Below, piece by piece: positions 33,367 to 42,115 of a stretch of DNA of 64,000 nucleotides (within the stretch, counting starts at the first letter, position 1; each line of letters starts with the position of its first letter). The notes under the pieces were generated by a model that had not been told where the DNA came from, made no database searches, and was given only the letters and a program-made list of their open reading frames with translations. The position numbers and the translations under genes are program-made. The stretch comes from Sphingopyxis sp. YR583 (GTDB lineage: Bacteria; Pseudomonadota; Alphaproteobacteria; Sphingomonadales; Sphingomonadaceae): positions 2,353,001-2,417,000 of the forward strand of contig NZ_FNWK01000001.1 in the NCBI RefSeq assembly GCF_900108295.1. Direction: 5' to 3'.

Positions 33367-34473
33367 TCATGGAACGACGACGATCCCCTTTTTGGGGTCG
33401 GCCTGTCCCGAGAGCATCTCCCGATAGGCAGCGAGCGCCGCATCGCCGCCGCTGCGTTTATCGACCGAAGTCAGCCGCGGCGCAACGTCCATGAAAGCGA
33501 GCCACGCCTGGGCGATCTTCTGCCCGAACGCTGGGCCGCCCCAGTCGGCGATACGCTTCTGGCTGCGGCCGGGCGCGAAAAAGCCCTGTCGTTCGGGGCC
33601 GGGGAGTGCGGCCTGTCCAGCGTCGGCGTCCCAGTGCGACTTGCCGACGATGATCGAGGCCTTGAGACTGTTTCCGAAATGGCTGTGCACCGCGCGCGTC
33701 ACCGCGCCATTGCCCGCCATGTCGACAAGCGCCGACGCGGTGCCGGGATTGAGCGTCAGGATATCGTCATAGGCGATGACGCGGTCGTAGATGCGCTGCG
33801 CGTCGAGGTCGGCGACATTCGCCTTGCTGGTCAGGCCGATCGTTTCGGGGCGGTGGCCTTTGCGCTGCGCGAGCGAAAAGCCGAGCCCGATCGCGGTCTT
33901 GCTCGATGCGCTCGCGATCAGGATCTGGTCGGCGCCATAATCGCCCTCATCCTCGAACTGGTCGGCGATCAGCCAGCCGGTGAGGAAGAGTGGACGAAAG
34001 ACGGGCCAATAATCATGGTCGGCGGCGCGATAATCGGGCAGCGCCTCGATCCGCTGATAATTATTGTAAATGGGGGGAAGGGTGGTTCGCCGCGCCGTCA
34101 CATCGGTGAAGCCGCCGGCCCCCGCCTTGCCGACGGTGAGCACGGCGGTCTCCGCCATCGGATAATAGCCGTAGAAGCGGTCGCCGACCGCGACACCGTC
34201 TGCATTGCTTTCGGTCACTGTCGCGAAGCCCCACACCGGCAGGCGGCCCGGCACGCCCTGCTCGGCAAAGAAATCCCAATAGCCCTGGTCGTTTCCGAAC
34301 AGGCCGGCGGGTTTGCCGAACACGGCGTAGGTGATGTTGTTTGCGGTCATCGCATAGCTGTCGAGATGCACGCGCACCTGTCCCGGCGCGAGCGACGCAT
34401 CCGGATCATCGACCAAATTTGCCTGCGTGATATCGTCGCGATCGATGTCGATCGCCCAGCCAGCTCTGCTCAT
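33367..34473 (-). CDS. DUF2855 family protein
   Basis: 368 residues from ATG 34473. It resembles quinone-oxidoreductase-like medium-chain reductases: an N-terminal GroES-like part (GQVRVHLDSYAMTANNITYAVFG, VWGFATVTESNADGVAVGDRFYGYYP) and a Rossmann-like region (QILIASASSKTAIGLGFSLAQ). The zinc ligands and usual GxGxxG are missing, as in other DUF2855 members. Often found beside lipid or carotenoid genes, but the reaction is unknown. Divergent from the DUF488 gene by 57 bases. Confidence 0.85.
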   Translation of the reverse strand: MSRAGWAIDIDRDDITQANLVDDPDASLAPGQVRVHLDSYAMTANNITYAVFGKPAGLFGNDQGYWDFFAEQGVPGRLPVWGFATVTESNADGVAVGDRFYGYYPMAETAVLTVGKAGAGGFTDVTARRTTLPPIYNNYQRIEALPDYRAADHDYWPVFRPLFLTGWLIADQFEDEGDYGADQILIASASSKTAIGLGFSLAQRKGHRPETIGLTSKANVADLDAQRIYDRVIAYDDILTLNPGTASALVDMAGNGAVTRAVHSHFGNSLKASIIVGKSHWDADAGQAALPGPERQGFFAPGRSQKRIADWGGPAFGQKIAQAWLAFMDVAPRLTSVDKRSGGDAALAAYREMLSGQADPKKGIVVVP

Positions 34474-34530
34474 GTCCGGACCCCTCCGATTGGCTTGCCC
34501 GCGGCTGCGGGATGACCGATAGTCATACAG

Positions 34531-34914
34531 ATGGCATCGTCCCTGACAATCGCGGTCAAACGCATTCACGAACCGGCCGGTCCCGGTGACGGCACGCGCT
34601 TCCTCGTCGATCGGCTGTGGCCGCGCGGTGTGTCGAAGGAAAAGGCGGCGCTGGCGGCGTGGCTCAAGCCGCTGTCGCCGAGCGACAGGCTACGCAAGCA
34701 ATTCCACGGCGAGACCGCCGATTCGGACGAGGCGTGGGATGCGTTCCGGCGCGACTATTTCGCAGAACTCGATGCGGGCGGCGAGGAGGTGAAGGCTGCG
34801 CTCTTTACACTCGACGCGGCGGCGCAGGCGGGCCCGGTGACCTTGCTCTATGCCGCGAAGAGCGAGGAGCGGAACAATGCCGTCGCGCTTCGAGAGTGGC
34901 TGGAGCGGCGCTAA
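34531..34914 (+). CDS. DUF488 family protein
   Basis: 127 residues with the family signature VKRIHEPAGPGDGTRFLVDRLWPRGVSKEKA and the C-terminal VTLLYAAKSEERNNAVALREWLE. DUF488 proteins are small alpha/beta domains of uncertain role, some proposed in stress responses or nucleic-acid handling. Its stop overlaps the stop of the VIT gene on the other strand by 4 bases. Confidence 0.88.
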   Translation: MASSLTIAVKRIHEPAGPGDGTRFLVDRLWPRGVSKEKAALAAWLKPLSPSDRLRKQFHGETADSDEAWDAFRRDYFAELDAGGEEVKAALFTLDAAAQAGPVTLLYAAKSEERNNAVALREWLERR

Positions 34915-35600
34915 CCCACCGTCGTCCCGAGCAGCGATCCGATCGCGATCGTTGCCGCCATCGCCATCGCGCCCCAGAAAGTGACGCGGACTACCGGGCG
35001 CAGCATCGGCGCATTGCCCGCTTTGGCTCCGAGCGCGCCGAGGATCGCGAGGAAGACGAGCGACGCCGCCGACACGGTCCATGGCAATGACGTGCCCTGA
35101 TCGACGAAGACGGTTGCGAGGGGCAACGCAGCGCCGATCGCAAAACTTGCCGCCGAAGCCGCCGCCGCCTGCACCGGCCGCGCGGCCATCGCGTCGGTCA
35201 TGCCCAGCTCGTCGCGCAAATGGGTGTCGAGCGCATTGTGCGCGGTGAGTTGCACCGCGACCTGTTCGGCGAGGGTGCGATCGAGCCCGCGCTCCTGATA
35301 GATTTGGGTCAGCTCCTCGAGCTCATATTCGGGGTCGGCCGCGAGATGGCGCTTCTCCAGCTCGACGTCGGCTTTTTCGGCGTCGCCTTGCGAACTTACC
35401 GACACATATTCGCCAGCCGCCATCGACATCGCGCCAGCAACGAGGCCCGCGGTGCCTGTGACGAGAATCGAGGATTGCGACACGCCAGCGGCTGCGACCC
35501 CCGCAATCAGGCTGGCGGTCGAGACGATGCCGTCGTTGGCGCCGAGGATCGCGGCGCGCAGCCAGCCGATCCGCGTGACGGCGTGGGTTTCCTCATGCAT
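34911..35600 (-). CDS. VIT1/CCC1-family iron/manganese transporter
   Basis: 229 residues with five membrane helices. The first helix motif AAILGANDGIVSTASLIAGVAAAG and the second GTAGLVAGAMSMAAGEYVSVSSQ are diagnostic; the cytoplasmic metal-binding region (ADVELEKRHLAADPEYELEELTQIYQERGL) has the Glu-rich pattern. VIT proteins move Fe2+ or Mn2+ out of the cytoplasm. No ferritin-like extension is present. Adjacent genes give no regulatory clue. Confidence 0.9.
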   Translation of the reverse strand: MHEETHAVTRIGWLRAAILGANDGIVSTASLIAGVAAAGVSQSSILVTGTAGLVAGAMSMAAGEYVSVSSQGDAEKADVELEKRHLAADPEYELEELTQIYQERGLDRTLAEQVAVQLTAHNALDTHLRDELGMTDAMAARPVQAAAASAASFAIGAALPLATVFVDQGTSLPWTVSAASLVFLAILGALGAKAGNAPMLRPVVRVTFWGAMAMAATIAIGSLLGTTVG

Positions 35601-35637
35601 CGCGGCGCTCCCTGTTGCGGAGAGCGCGCCACGAGGG

Positions 35638-36102
35638 TCAGCGGGCGCGCTCCGACTTCAGTCCTGCTGCCGCGATCCCGGCGGCGGCGCAAGCGGCATC
35701 GTCGGCTGGCGCTTCGCCCGACGCTCCGACGCCGCCGAGCCGGGTGCGGCCGTCGGCGCTGAAAACGGGTACGCCGCCCAGCACCGTGACGACATGCGGC
35801 GCGTCGGCGAATCCCGGGGTGCCCTTCGCTGCCTCCTCCATTCCGCTCGTCGGGAAACCCCAGGCAGCGACCGCGCGCGCCTTTTCGAGCGAGAAGTCCA
35901 TCATGCCGAACGCATTGCCGTCCATCCGCCACATCGCGACCGGATGGCCGCCGAGGTCGACGACCGCGATCGCATGGCCCTGTCCCTTGGCACGCGCATG
36001 CGCGGCGCAGCCCTTGACGATCGCATCGGCCTGTTCGGCATTCAGTCCCTGCGCATGGGCTGGCGCCGCGATCAGCAGCGCCGCCACCCAGATCATTCTC
36101 AT
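35638..36102 (-). CDS. HbpS/GlcG-family secreted protein
   Basis: 154 residues from ATG 36102 with a signal peptide (MRMIWVAALLIAAPAHA). The GlcG/HbpS fold is visible: LNAEQADAIVKGCAAHARAKG, HAIAVVDLGGHPVAMWRMDGNAFG, DFSLEKARAVAAWGFPTSGM, GGVPVF, and RLGGVGASGEAPADDAACAAAGIAA. Relatives bind haem or small cofactors and act in redox sensing. It is separated by 26 bases from the SMP-30 gene upstream in the same direction, so the two are probably cotranscribed. Confidence 0.85.
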   Translation of the reverse strand: MRMIWVAALLIAAPAHAQGLNAEQADAIVKGCAAHARAKGQGHAIAVVDLGGHPVAMWRMDGNAFGMMDFSLEKARAVAAWGFPTSGMEEAAKGTPGFADAPHVVTVLGGVPVFSADGRTRLGGVGASGEAPADDAACAAAGIAAAGLKSERAR

Positions 36103-36128
36103 CCTCGCCTCCCCAATGGGGCGCGGGG

Positions 36129-37049
36129 TCAGTACTGCAGTTGCAGCCCCGGCCTGGCCCAGCGCGTCTTCACGAGCCGGCCCGTCCCCGACAGGGTGAT
36201 ATAGGCATCCTGCCGGTCGGGCCCGCCGAAGGCGATGTTGGTGGTGAAGATGTCGTCGGTCGCGAAAAATTCGACGAGCGACCCGTCGGGGCCGACGACC
36301 GAAATGCCGCACTCGCCGATCGTCGCGACGCAGATATTGCCATTCGCCTCCATCGCGAGGCTGTCGAAGAATTTATAACCCGCGGGGCGATAGAGCGGGA
36401 TGCCGGGGCCGCCGGGGCCCGCGGCGTCGTCGACCTTGCCGGGTGCCGTGATGTTGAACTTCATCAGGCGGCAAGTGTATGTTTCGGCGGCATAAAGTGT
36501 GTTGCCGTCAGGCGAGAGTCCTACACCGTTGGGATTGTTCGACGGAAAAATGACTTCCTCGATAAAGCTGCCGTCGGCCTTGGCATAGAAGATGCCGACG
36601 ATGTCGTGGCAGCGCTTTTCATAATCGACCTTGCCATGATCGGTGAACCAGAAGCCGCCATGCGCGTCGAACATGATGTCGTTCGGGCCGCGCAGCGTGA
36701 CGCCATTGTCGCCCGATTTGTACAATATCTCGACTTCGCCGGTGTCGATATCGATGCGCTCGATCCGCCCGCCCGAATAATCGTCGGCGATGCCGTGCGG
36801 CGCCAGATAGCCGTTCGATTCGACATAGTTGAACCCGCCGTTGTTGCAGCAGTAAAGCTTGCCGTCGGGGCCGATTGCAAGGCCATTGGGGCCGCCGCCG
36901 GGGGTCGCGATCACCTCTTTCCGTCCGCCCGGCCAGCAGCGCGTGATGCGCTTTGCCTCGATCTCGACGACGATGACGCTGCCGTCGTCCATCACCACCG
37001 GTGCCTCGGGAAAGCGCAATCCGTCGGCGATCAGTTCAAACTCGGCCAT
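36129..37049 (-). CDS. SMP-30/gluconolactonase-family hydrolase
   Basis: 306 residues from ATG 37049. A six-bladed propeller with the family metal ligands: Glu in LRFPEAPVVMDDG, Asn in GGGPNGLAIGPDGKLY and NDIMFDAHGGFWFTDHG, and Asp/Asn in NPNGVGLSPDGNTLYAAET. Such enzymes hydrolyse sugar lactones or organophosphate-like esters. No secretion signal. Divergent from the 37096 gene by 46 bases, sharing a promoter zone; cotranscribed with the HbpS-like gene. Confidence 0.88.
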   Translation of the reverse strand: MAEFELIADGLRFPEAPVVMDDGSVIVVEIEAKRITRCWPGGRKEVIATPGGGPNGLAIGPDGKLYCCNNGGFNYVESNGYLAPHGIADDYSGGRIERIDIDTGEVEILYKSGDNGVTLRGPNDIMFDAHGGFWFTDHGKVDYEKRCHDIVGIFYAKADGSFIEEVIFPSNNPNGVGLSPDGNTLYAAETYTCRLMKFNITAPGKVDDAAGPGGPGIPLYRPAGYKFFDSLAMEANGNICVATIGECGISVVGPDGSLVEFFATDDIFTTNIAFGGPDRQDAYITLSGTGRLVKTRWARPGLQLQY

Positions 37050-37095
37050 CCTCGTCTCCCTTGCTCTTGCACATTGGCTGTGCTTTGCGCGCATC

Positions 37096-37695
37096 ATGCC
37101 CGTTCGCACGCTCTTCGCCACCAATTTTTACGAGTCCGATATCGGCACGCCCGACCTGCTCGAGGAGCTGGAGGAAAGCAGCCGCCTGTTTGCCGAGGAG
37201 GATGGCGCGGGACGACGCTGGAGCCGCGATCATGGCTATAAGGGCTATACGAGCTATGCTTCGCTTGGTGATCTGCCCGAGCGCGACCCCGCGTTCCACG
37301 ATTTGAAACGCCTGCTCGACAAGGAAGTGAAGGCCTTTGCCAAGGCGTGCCACTTCGATCTTGCGAAGCCGCTCAAGCTCGACAGCCTGTGGGTCAATAT
37401 ATTGAAACCCGGCGGCACGCACAGCGGCCATATCCACCCGCACAGCATCGTGTCGGGCACTTTCTATGTCGCCGTCCCTCCGGGGTCGGGTGCGCTCAAG
37501 CTGGAGGATCCGCGGCTTGCGATGCTGATGGCGGCGCCGGGACGCACCGACGAGGCGCCCGAGTATCTTTTGCCCTTCGTCTATGCCGAGCCCGCGGCAG
37601 GCCGCGTCTTCCTATGGGAAAGTTGGCTGCGTCACGAGGTCATGCCGCATTCGGGCAAGGGCGAACGGATCAGCATCAGCTTTAACTATCGCTGA
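37096..37695 (+). CDS. TIGR02466-type putative 2OG-Fe(II) oxygenase
   Basis: 199 residues from ATG 37096. Iron ligands lie in HSGHIHPHSIVSGTFYVAVP (H-x-H-x-H region) and the late His in WLRHEVMPHSGKGERISISFNY, where the Arg would bind 2-oxoglutarate. The start PVRTLFATNFYES fits the family. Members are often beside phage-like or sphingomonad metabolic genes; substrates are unknown. It ends 49 bases before the aldehyde dehydrogenase gene on the same strand. Confidence 0.83.
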   Translation: MPVRTLFATNFYESDIGTPDLLEELEESSRLFAEEDGAGRRWSRDHGYKGYTSYASLGDLPERDPAFHDLKRLLDKEVKAFAKACHFDLAKPLKLDSLWVNILKPGGTHSGHIHPHSIVSGTFYVAVPPGSGALKLEDPRLAMLMAAPGRTDEAPEYLLPFVYAEPAAGRVFLWESWLRHEVMPHSGKGERISISFNYR

Positions 37696-37744
37696 GACAT
37701 CCTATATCGCCGCCATCCCCCATTTCCTCGACCAAGGATCTACT

Positions 37745-39178
37745 ATGACCGCGACCTACGACGCCGACCTCCAGCTCTTTATCAATGGTGCCTGGCGAAG
37801 CGGCGAGGGACGCGAGGCGCGGCCGGTCTATAATCCGGCAACAGCGGGCACGATCGCCGAATTGCCGGTTGCAACCGCGGCCGACCTCGACGAGGCGCTC
37901 GCCGCCGCTGCACGCGGCTGGCCGGTGTGGCGTGCGAAAACGCCCGACGAGCGCGCCGTGCTGATGCGCAAGGCCGCGGGGATCATCCGCGAGCGCGCCG
38001 ACCATATCGCGACGCTGCTGACGCTCGAACAGGGCAAGCCGATCGCCGAGGCGCGCGGCGAGGTGCTGTCGGCCTCGTCGCTGCTCGAATATTTCGCCGA
38101 AGAAGGAAAGCGCATCTCTGGCCGCGTCGCGCCGCGTCCGGCGGGCCAGCGCGCAATGGTGCTTCGCCAGCCGGTGGGTCCGGTTGCGGCGTTCAGCCCG
38201 TGGAACTTTCCGGTCAATCTGATGGTCAAGAAGATCGCGCCCGCGCTCGCCGCGGGCTGCGTCGTGATCGCCAAGGCGCCCGAGGAAACGCCCGGCTGCA
38301 CCAGCGCGATCATGCGCTGCCTCGCCGATGCGGGCATTCCGGGTGACGTCGTCCAGCTTGTCTACGGCAACCCCGACATGATCAGCCGCCACTTGCTCGG
38401 CAGCGAGGTGATCCGCAAGGTCAGCTTCACCGGTTCGACCGCGGTCGGCAAGCATCTGATGAAACTCGCCGCCGACCGCGTGCAGCGGATCACGATGGAG
38501 CTTGGCGGTCACGCGCCGGTGCTGATCTTCGACGATTGTGACCTCGAAGCGACGCTCGACCGCGTTGTGATGCAGAAGTTCCGCAACGCCGGCCAGGTCT
38601 GCGTGTCGCCGACACGCTTTTATGTGCAGGAGGGGATCTACGACGCGTTTGTGAAGGGCTTTGCCGAGCGCACGAAGAAGGTGAAGATCGGCAGCGGGCT
38701 CGACGCCGATACGCAGATGGGCCCGCTCGCCAATGCGCGCCGTATCCCGGCGCTCGAAGCGCTGGTTGCCGACGCGACTGCAAAGGGGGCGCGCGTGATC
38801 GCGGGCGGCGAGGCGACGGGCGACGGCTATTTCTTCCAGCCGACCGCGATCGCCGATGTGCCGCTTGACGCCGACGCGATGAACAACGAACCCTTTGGTC
38901 CGATGGCGCTGATCCGCCCGTTCGGCACCGAGGAAGAGGCGCTCGAACAGGCGAACCGGCTGCCCTATGGCCTCGCCGCCTTCGCCTTTACCGAGAATGG
39001 CCGCCGCATCAATCGCGTCGCCGACGGGATCGAAAGCGGGATGGTCGGCATCAACAGCTTCGTGATCTCGGCGAACGACATGCCGTTCGGCGGGATCAAG
39101 GAATCGGGCTTCGGCAGCGAGAGCGGCCCCGAAGGGCTCGACGGCTATCTCGTCACCAAGGCGGTGCATATTTATTGA
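37745..39178 (+). CDS. NAD(P)-dependent succinate-semialdehyde dehydrogenase family
   Basis: 477 residues from ATG 37745 (AAGGA 7 bases ahead). Aldehyde dehydrogenase family: cofactor site FSPWNFPVNLMVKK, GSTAVGK, catalytic Glu252 in MELGGHAP and nucleophile Cys286 in NAGQVCVSPTRF. The SSADH-type ending ESGFGSESGPEGLDGYL fits GabD, which oxidises succinate semialdehyde in GABA or hydroxybutyrate use. Other aldehydes are possible; without gabT next to it the pathway is uncertain. Confidence 0.88.
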   Translation: MTATYDADLQLFINGAWRSGEGREARPVYNPATAGTIAELPVATAADLDEALAAAARGWPVWRAKTPDERAVLMRKAAGIIRERADHIATLLTLEQGKPIAEARGEVLSASSLLEYFAEEGKRISGRVAPRPAGQRAMVLRQPVGPVAAFSPWNFPVNLMVKKIAPALAAGCVVIAKAPEETPGCTSAIMRCLADAGIPGDVVQLVYGNPDMISRHLLGSEVIRKVSFTGSTAVGKHLMKLAADRVQRITMELGGHAPVLIFDDCDLEATLDRVVMQKFRNAGQVCVSPTRFYVQEGIYDAFVKGFAERTKKVKIGSGLDADTQMGPLANARRIPALEALVADATAKGARVIAGGEATGDGYFFQPTAIADVPLDADAMNNEPFGPMALIRPFGTEEEALEQANRLPYGLAAFAFTENGRRINRVADGIESGMVGINSFVISANDMPFGGIKESGFGSESGPEGLDGYLVTKAVHIY

Positions 39179-39179
39179 G

Positions 39180-39941
39180 CTAGTCGCGCTCCAGTGCCAC
39201 GAAGTCGCGCGCCATCGGCGCGAGATGTGCGCCGCCGTCGACGAAAATCGTCTGCCCCGTCACCGCCTCGGCGCGTGCCAGATAGACGACCGCGTCGGCG
39301 ATCTGCGCGGGCGTCGGCAGCGCGCCCAGCGGCATCAGCGTCGCCAGCCGCTCGACCTGCGCCGCCGAATAATCGTCGGTCGCCATCGTCAGCCCGGGCG
39401 CGACGGCGTTGACGCGCGCGCGGCCCCCGAAGGCGACCGCAAGCGTCGCCGTTGCCTGCCACAGCGCCGATTTCGACAGGCTGTAGGCGATTTGGTCGGG
39501 CACCGGATGGGCGACGCGCTGGTCGACGATATTGACGATCGCGGGGCGCTGGCCCGCGCTCGCCGCAACCAGCGCCTTTGCGAGCACCACCGGCGCATGG
39601 TGATTGACCTGCATCATTTCAGCGAGCGTTGCGGCCGACAGGTCGGGCCATTCGCCCTCGGCGAACAGCGCGGCATTGTTGACGAGCAGGTCGGGGGCGC
39701 GACCGAATTTTTCGATCACTGCGGGGATCAGCGCGTCGACCGCGGCCGGATCGGCGAGGTCGGCGGCAAAGCGGTGACTCAGCGCGCCAGTCTCGGCGAG
39801 CGCGTCCGCCAGCACCGGGTCGGCATCGCCCGGGCTGCGCTTGTGGATCGCCAGCGCATAGCCCTCGCGCGCGAGCCGCGCCGAGATGGCGGCGCCGACG
39901 CGGTGGAGCCCGCCCGTGACGAGAGCGAGCTTTTGGGTCAT
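39180..39941 (-). CDS. short-chain reductase, pteridine reductase/FolM-like
   Basis: 253 residues. The cofactor motif is TGGLHRVG (TGxxxRxG, as in PTR1 and FolM) instead of the classical TGxxxGxG, followed by AIHKRS for NADPH. Where most SDRs have the catalytic serine there is Asp140 (NIVDQ), with Tyr153 and Lys157 at the same spacing as Asp181/Tyr194/Lys198 of trypanosomal PTR1. These are pterin-reductase hallmarks. Its start overlaps the end of folB (ATGA), which supports a pterin or folate role. Confidence 0.8.
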   Translation of the reverse strand: MTQKLALVTGGLHRVGAAISARLAREGYALAIHKRSPGDADPVLADALAETGALSHRFAADLADPAAVDALIPAVIEKFGRAPDLLVNNAALFAEGEWPDLSAATLAEMMQVNHHAPVVLAKALVAASAGQRPAIVNIVDQRVAHPVPDQIAYSLSKSALWQATATLAVAFGGRARVNAVAPGLTMATDDYSAAQVERLATLMPLGALPTPAQIADAVVYLARAEAVTGQTIFVDGGAHLAPMARDFVALERD

Positions 39942-40309
39942 TCCCGTACCCGCCGCATCGTGATGCCAATCTCTTCGCCTTCCTCGGCGATGGCGAGCTT
40001 GACGATCTTCACCTCGACCTCCTCGACCTTCTCGTCCTGCAGGAACAGCGTGTCGATGATATGGTCGGCGACGCTTTCGATCAGGACGAAATGCACATCC
40101 TTGGGGATGCCTTCGGTCGCGGCGAATTTCAGGTGCATATAATTTTTCGAGCGGCTGAGCGGCGTCGTCGGCTCATAATGATCCGCCATCGCCAGCTTCG
40201 CGCGCACCGAGATGCGCAGCGGCTGCGGCAGGTGCGTTTCTTCAGAATAGATGCCGGTCAGCACTTGGGCGGTCAGCCCGGTCACTTCCAGCCACAATGT
40301 ATCGGTCAC
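39938..40309 (-). CDS. folB: dihydroneopterin aldolase
   Basis: 123 residues, usual length. FolB splits dihydroneopterin to hydroxymethyl-dihydropterin in folate synthesis, in the cytoplasm. The opening WLEVTGLTAQVLTGIYSEETHLPQPLRISV has the conserved Glu pair after GIY/S, and the C-terminal VKIVKLAIAEEGEEIGITMRR has the catalytic-type lysine. The middle LIESVADHIIDTLF is typical too. Translationally coupled to the SDR downstream. Confidence 0.88.
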   Translation of the reverse strand: MTDTLWLEVTGLTAQVLTGIYSEETHLPQPLRISVRAKLAMADHYEPTTPLSRSKNYMHLKFAATEGIPKDVHFVLIESVADHIIDTLFLQDEKVEEVEVKIVKLAIAEEGEEIGITMRRVRE

Positions 40310-40399
40310 AAGAATTTCCTGTCGAGCGAGCGCGATATTCGGCTTTCCATTGCCGACCCGCGACCCTAAAGCGCCGCCGCATTAGCGAAAGGGTACGCG

Positions 40400-40903
40400 T
40401 TGGTCGAGTTACTTCCATTGTCCGATATCGAGCCGCAGGCGGTCGAGAATCTCCTCGATGCTGCTTTCGGAGCGGATCGCTTTGGACGAACCGCCTACCG
40501 CATCCGCGACGGCATGGATGCGGTTCCGGCACTGAGCTTCGCTGCGGTCGAGGACGGCGCGCTGATCGGGACGATCCAGTGCTGGCCCGTCGCGCATCGT
40601 GCGGGCGACGGCACCGCGACGCCTCTGGTGATGGTCGGCCCCGTGGCAGTGCGTCCCGACGTCCAGCGCGGCGGGCATGGCCGCGCGTTGATGGCGCATA
40701 TGCTGGACGCCGCGGAGGCCCGCGCCGACAGCGCGTTGATGATGATCGGCGACCCCGAATATTATGGTCGCTTCTTCGGTTTCGACGCCGATGCGACGGC
40801 TGAATGGGATTTGCCGGGGCCGTTCGAGCGACGGCGCCTGCTCGCGCGGGCGGTCAACGGCCACGATCTGCCTCGCGGAGCCGGGATGATCGGCCCGCGC
40901 TGA
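40400..40903 (+). CDS. GNAT-family N-acetyltransferase
   Basis: 167 residues from TTG 40400 (GAAAGGG ahead). The acetyl-CoA loop is VRPDVQRGGHGRALMAHMLDAA, preceded by the strand TPLVMVGPVAV; the end YYGRFFGFDADA resembles the YhbS type. It transfers an acetyl group to an unknown amine or protein. Divergent from folB by 90 bases and followed by the DUF1285 gene 44 bases on. Confidence 0.82.
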   Translation: MVELLPLSDIEPQAVENLLDAAFGADRFGRTAYRIRDGMDAVPALSFAAVEDGALIGTIQCWPVAHRAGDGTATPLVMVGPVAVRPDVQRGGHGRALMAHMLDAAEARADSALMMIGDPEYYGRFFGFDADATAEWDLPGPFERRRLLARAVNGHDLPRGAGMIGPR

Positions 40904-40947
40904 TCCCGCGGGGTTGCGCCCGCCGCCCTTCCGCCTATGTCGGGTGG

Positions 40948-41529
40948 ATGGTCACTCCGGCTCCCTCGCTTCCCAAGGACTTCTCGCAGCTTTCGCTGAC
41001 CGAGGCGGCCGAACTGCTCGCTGCGCGCAAACTGCCCCCCGTCGATCGGTGGCACCCCGAGCGCGAGGGCGACAGCGCGATGGAAATCCGCGCTGACGGT
41101 AGCTGGTATCACGAAGGCGGCCGGATCAACCGCCACGCGATGGTAAAGCTCTTCTCGACAATTCTTCGCCGCGAACCCGACGGCAGCCATGTGCTCGTCA
41201 CTCCTGCCGAGAAGCTCCGCATCGCGGTCGAGGATACGCCCTTCCGGGCCGTCGAGATGAAGAGCGAAGGTGAGGGTCGCACGCGCAAGCTCGTCTTTCG
41301 CCTCGATACCGACGATCTGGTCATGGCCGGGCCCGACCATGTGCTGAGCTTTGGCCGCGATCCCGACAGCCCCGATCCGCGGCTCCACGTCCGCGGCACG
41401 ATCGGCAATGGGCTGGAAGCCCGCATCGACCGTGCGCTCTATTACGAGATCGTCGAAATCGCGCTGGCCGAGGGCGATCCGCCAGCGATATGGTCGAACG
41501 GCGCGCGCTTTCCATTGGTCGACGCCTGA
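40948..41529 (+). CDS. DUF1285 family protein
   Basis: 193 residues. Family features: PVDRWHPEREGDSAMEIRADGSWYHEGGRINRHAMVKLFSTILRREPDGSHVLVTPAEKLRIAVED in blocks, and GLEARIDRALYYEIVEIA at the end. DUF1285 structures exist but the function is unknown. Four genes here (GNAT, this, CoA NUDIX, cca) run in one direction with TGATG and GTGA overlaps, a conserved alphaproteobacterial order. Confidence 0.87.
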   Translation: MVTPAPSLPKDFSQLSLTEAAELLAARKLPPVDRWHPEREGDSAMEIRADGSWYHEGGRINRHAMVKLFSTILRREPDGSHVLVTPAEKLRIAVEDTPFRAVEMKSEGEGRTRKLVFRLDTDDLVMAGPDHVLSFGRDPDSPDPRLHVRGTIGNGLEARIDRALYYEIVEIALAEGDPPAIWSNGARFPLVDA

Positions 41530-42113
41530 TGCTCTCCGAAAAGCTGCGCGTGGCGCTCGACAATCTGCTGCCCGATGCGGGCGAGGACGAGAGCTATCTC
41601 GGTATGCCGACGCTGCGCGACGCCGCGGTGCTGATCGCGTTCACCGATCGCCCCGACCCCGGCGTCATCCTGACCCAGCGACCGCAATGGCTGCGCAGCC
41701 ATGCAGGACAGGTCGCCTTCCCGGGCGGCAAGATCGACCCGGGCGATCGCGACGCGATCGACGCCGCGCTCCGCGAGGCCGAGGAGGAGATCGGGCTCCA
41801 CCGCCGCGACGTCATGGTCGCGGGTGCGACCGAAGCCTATCGGTCGGGCAGCGGCTATCTGATCACCCCGGTGCTTGGCGTCATCCCTCCGGACCTTCCG
41901 CTCGACCCCAATCCCGACGAGGTCGAGGATTGGTTCGAGGTGCCGCTCGACATCCTGTTCGATCCCGACAATTATGCGCGCCAGCATGCGAACTGGCAGG
42001 GACACGACCGCCATTATTACGACATGGACTGGCAGGGACGGCGGATCTGGGGCGTGACGGCGGGAATCATCATCAATCTGGCGCGGCGCTTGCCCGCAGG
42101 GTGGCACCGGTGA
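41529..42113 (+). CDS. CoA pyrophosphatase, NUDIX
   Basis: 194 residues from ATG 41529 overlapping the previous stop. The NUDIX box reads GGKIDPGDRDAIDAALREAEEEIGL with Asp in the place of the first Glu, the form usual in the CoA-diphosphatase (UPF0035) group, and the CoA motif upstream is LTQRPQWLRSHAGQVAFPGG. It hydrolyses CoA or its oxidised forms to phosphopantetheine and ADP. Coupled to the cca gene that follows. Confidence 0.9.
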   Translation: MLSEKLRVALDNLLPDAGEDESYLGMPTLRDAAVLIAFTDRPDPGVILTQRPQWLRSHAGQVAFPGGKIDPGDRDAIDAALREAEEEIGLHRRDVMVAGATEAYRSGSGYLITPVLGVIPPDLPLDPNPDEVEDWFEVPLDILFDPDNYARQHANWQGHDRHYYDMDWQGRRIWGVTAGIIINLARRLPAGWHR

Positions 42114-42115
42114 CC

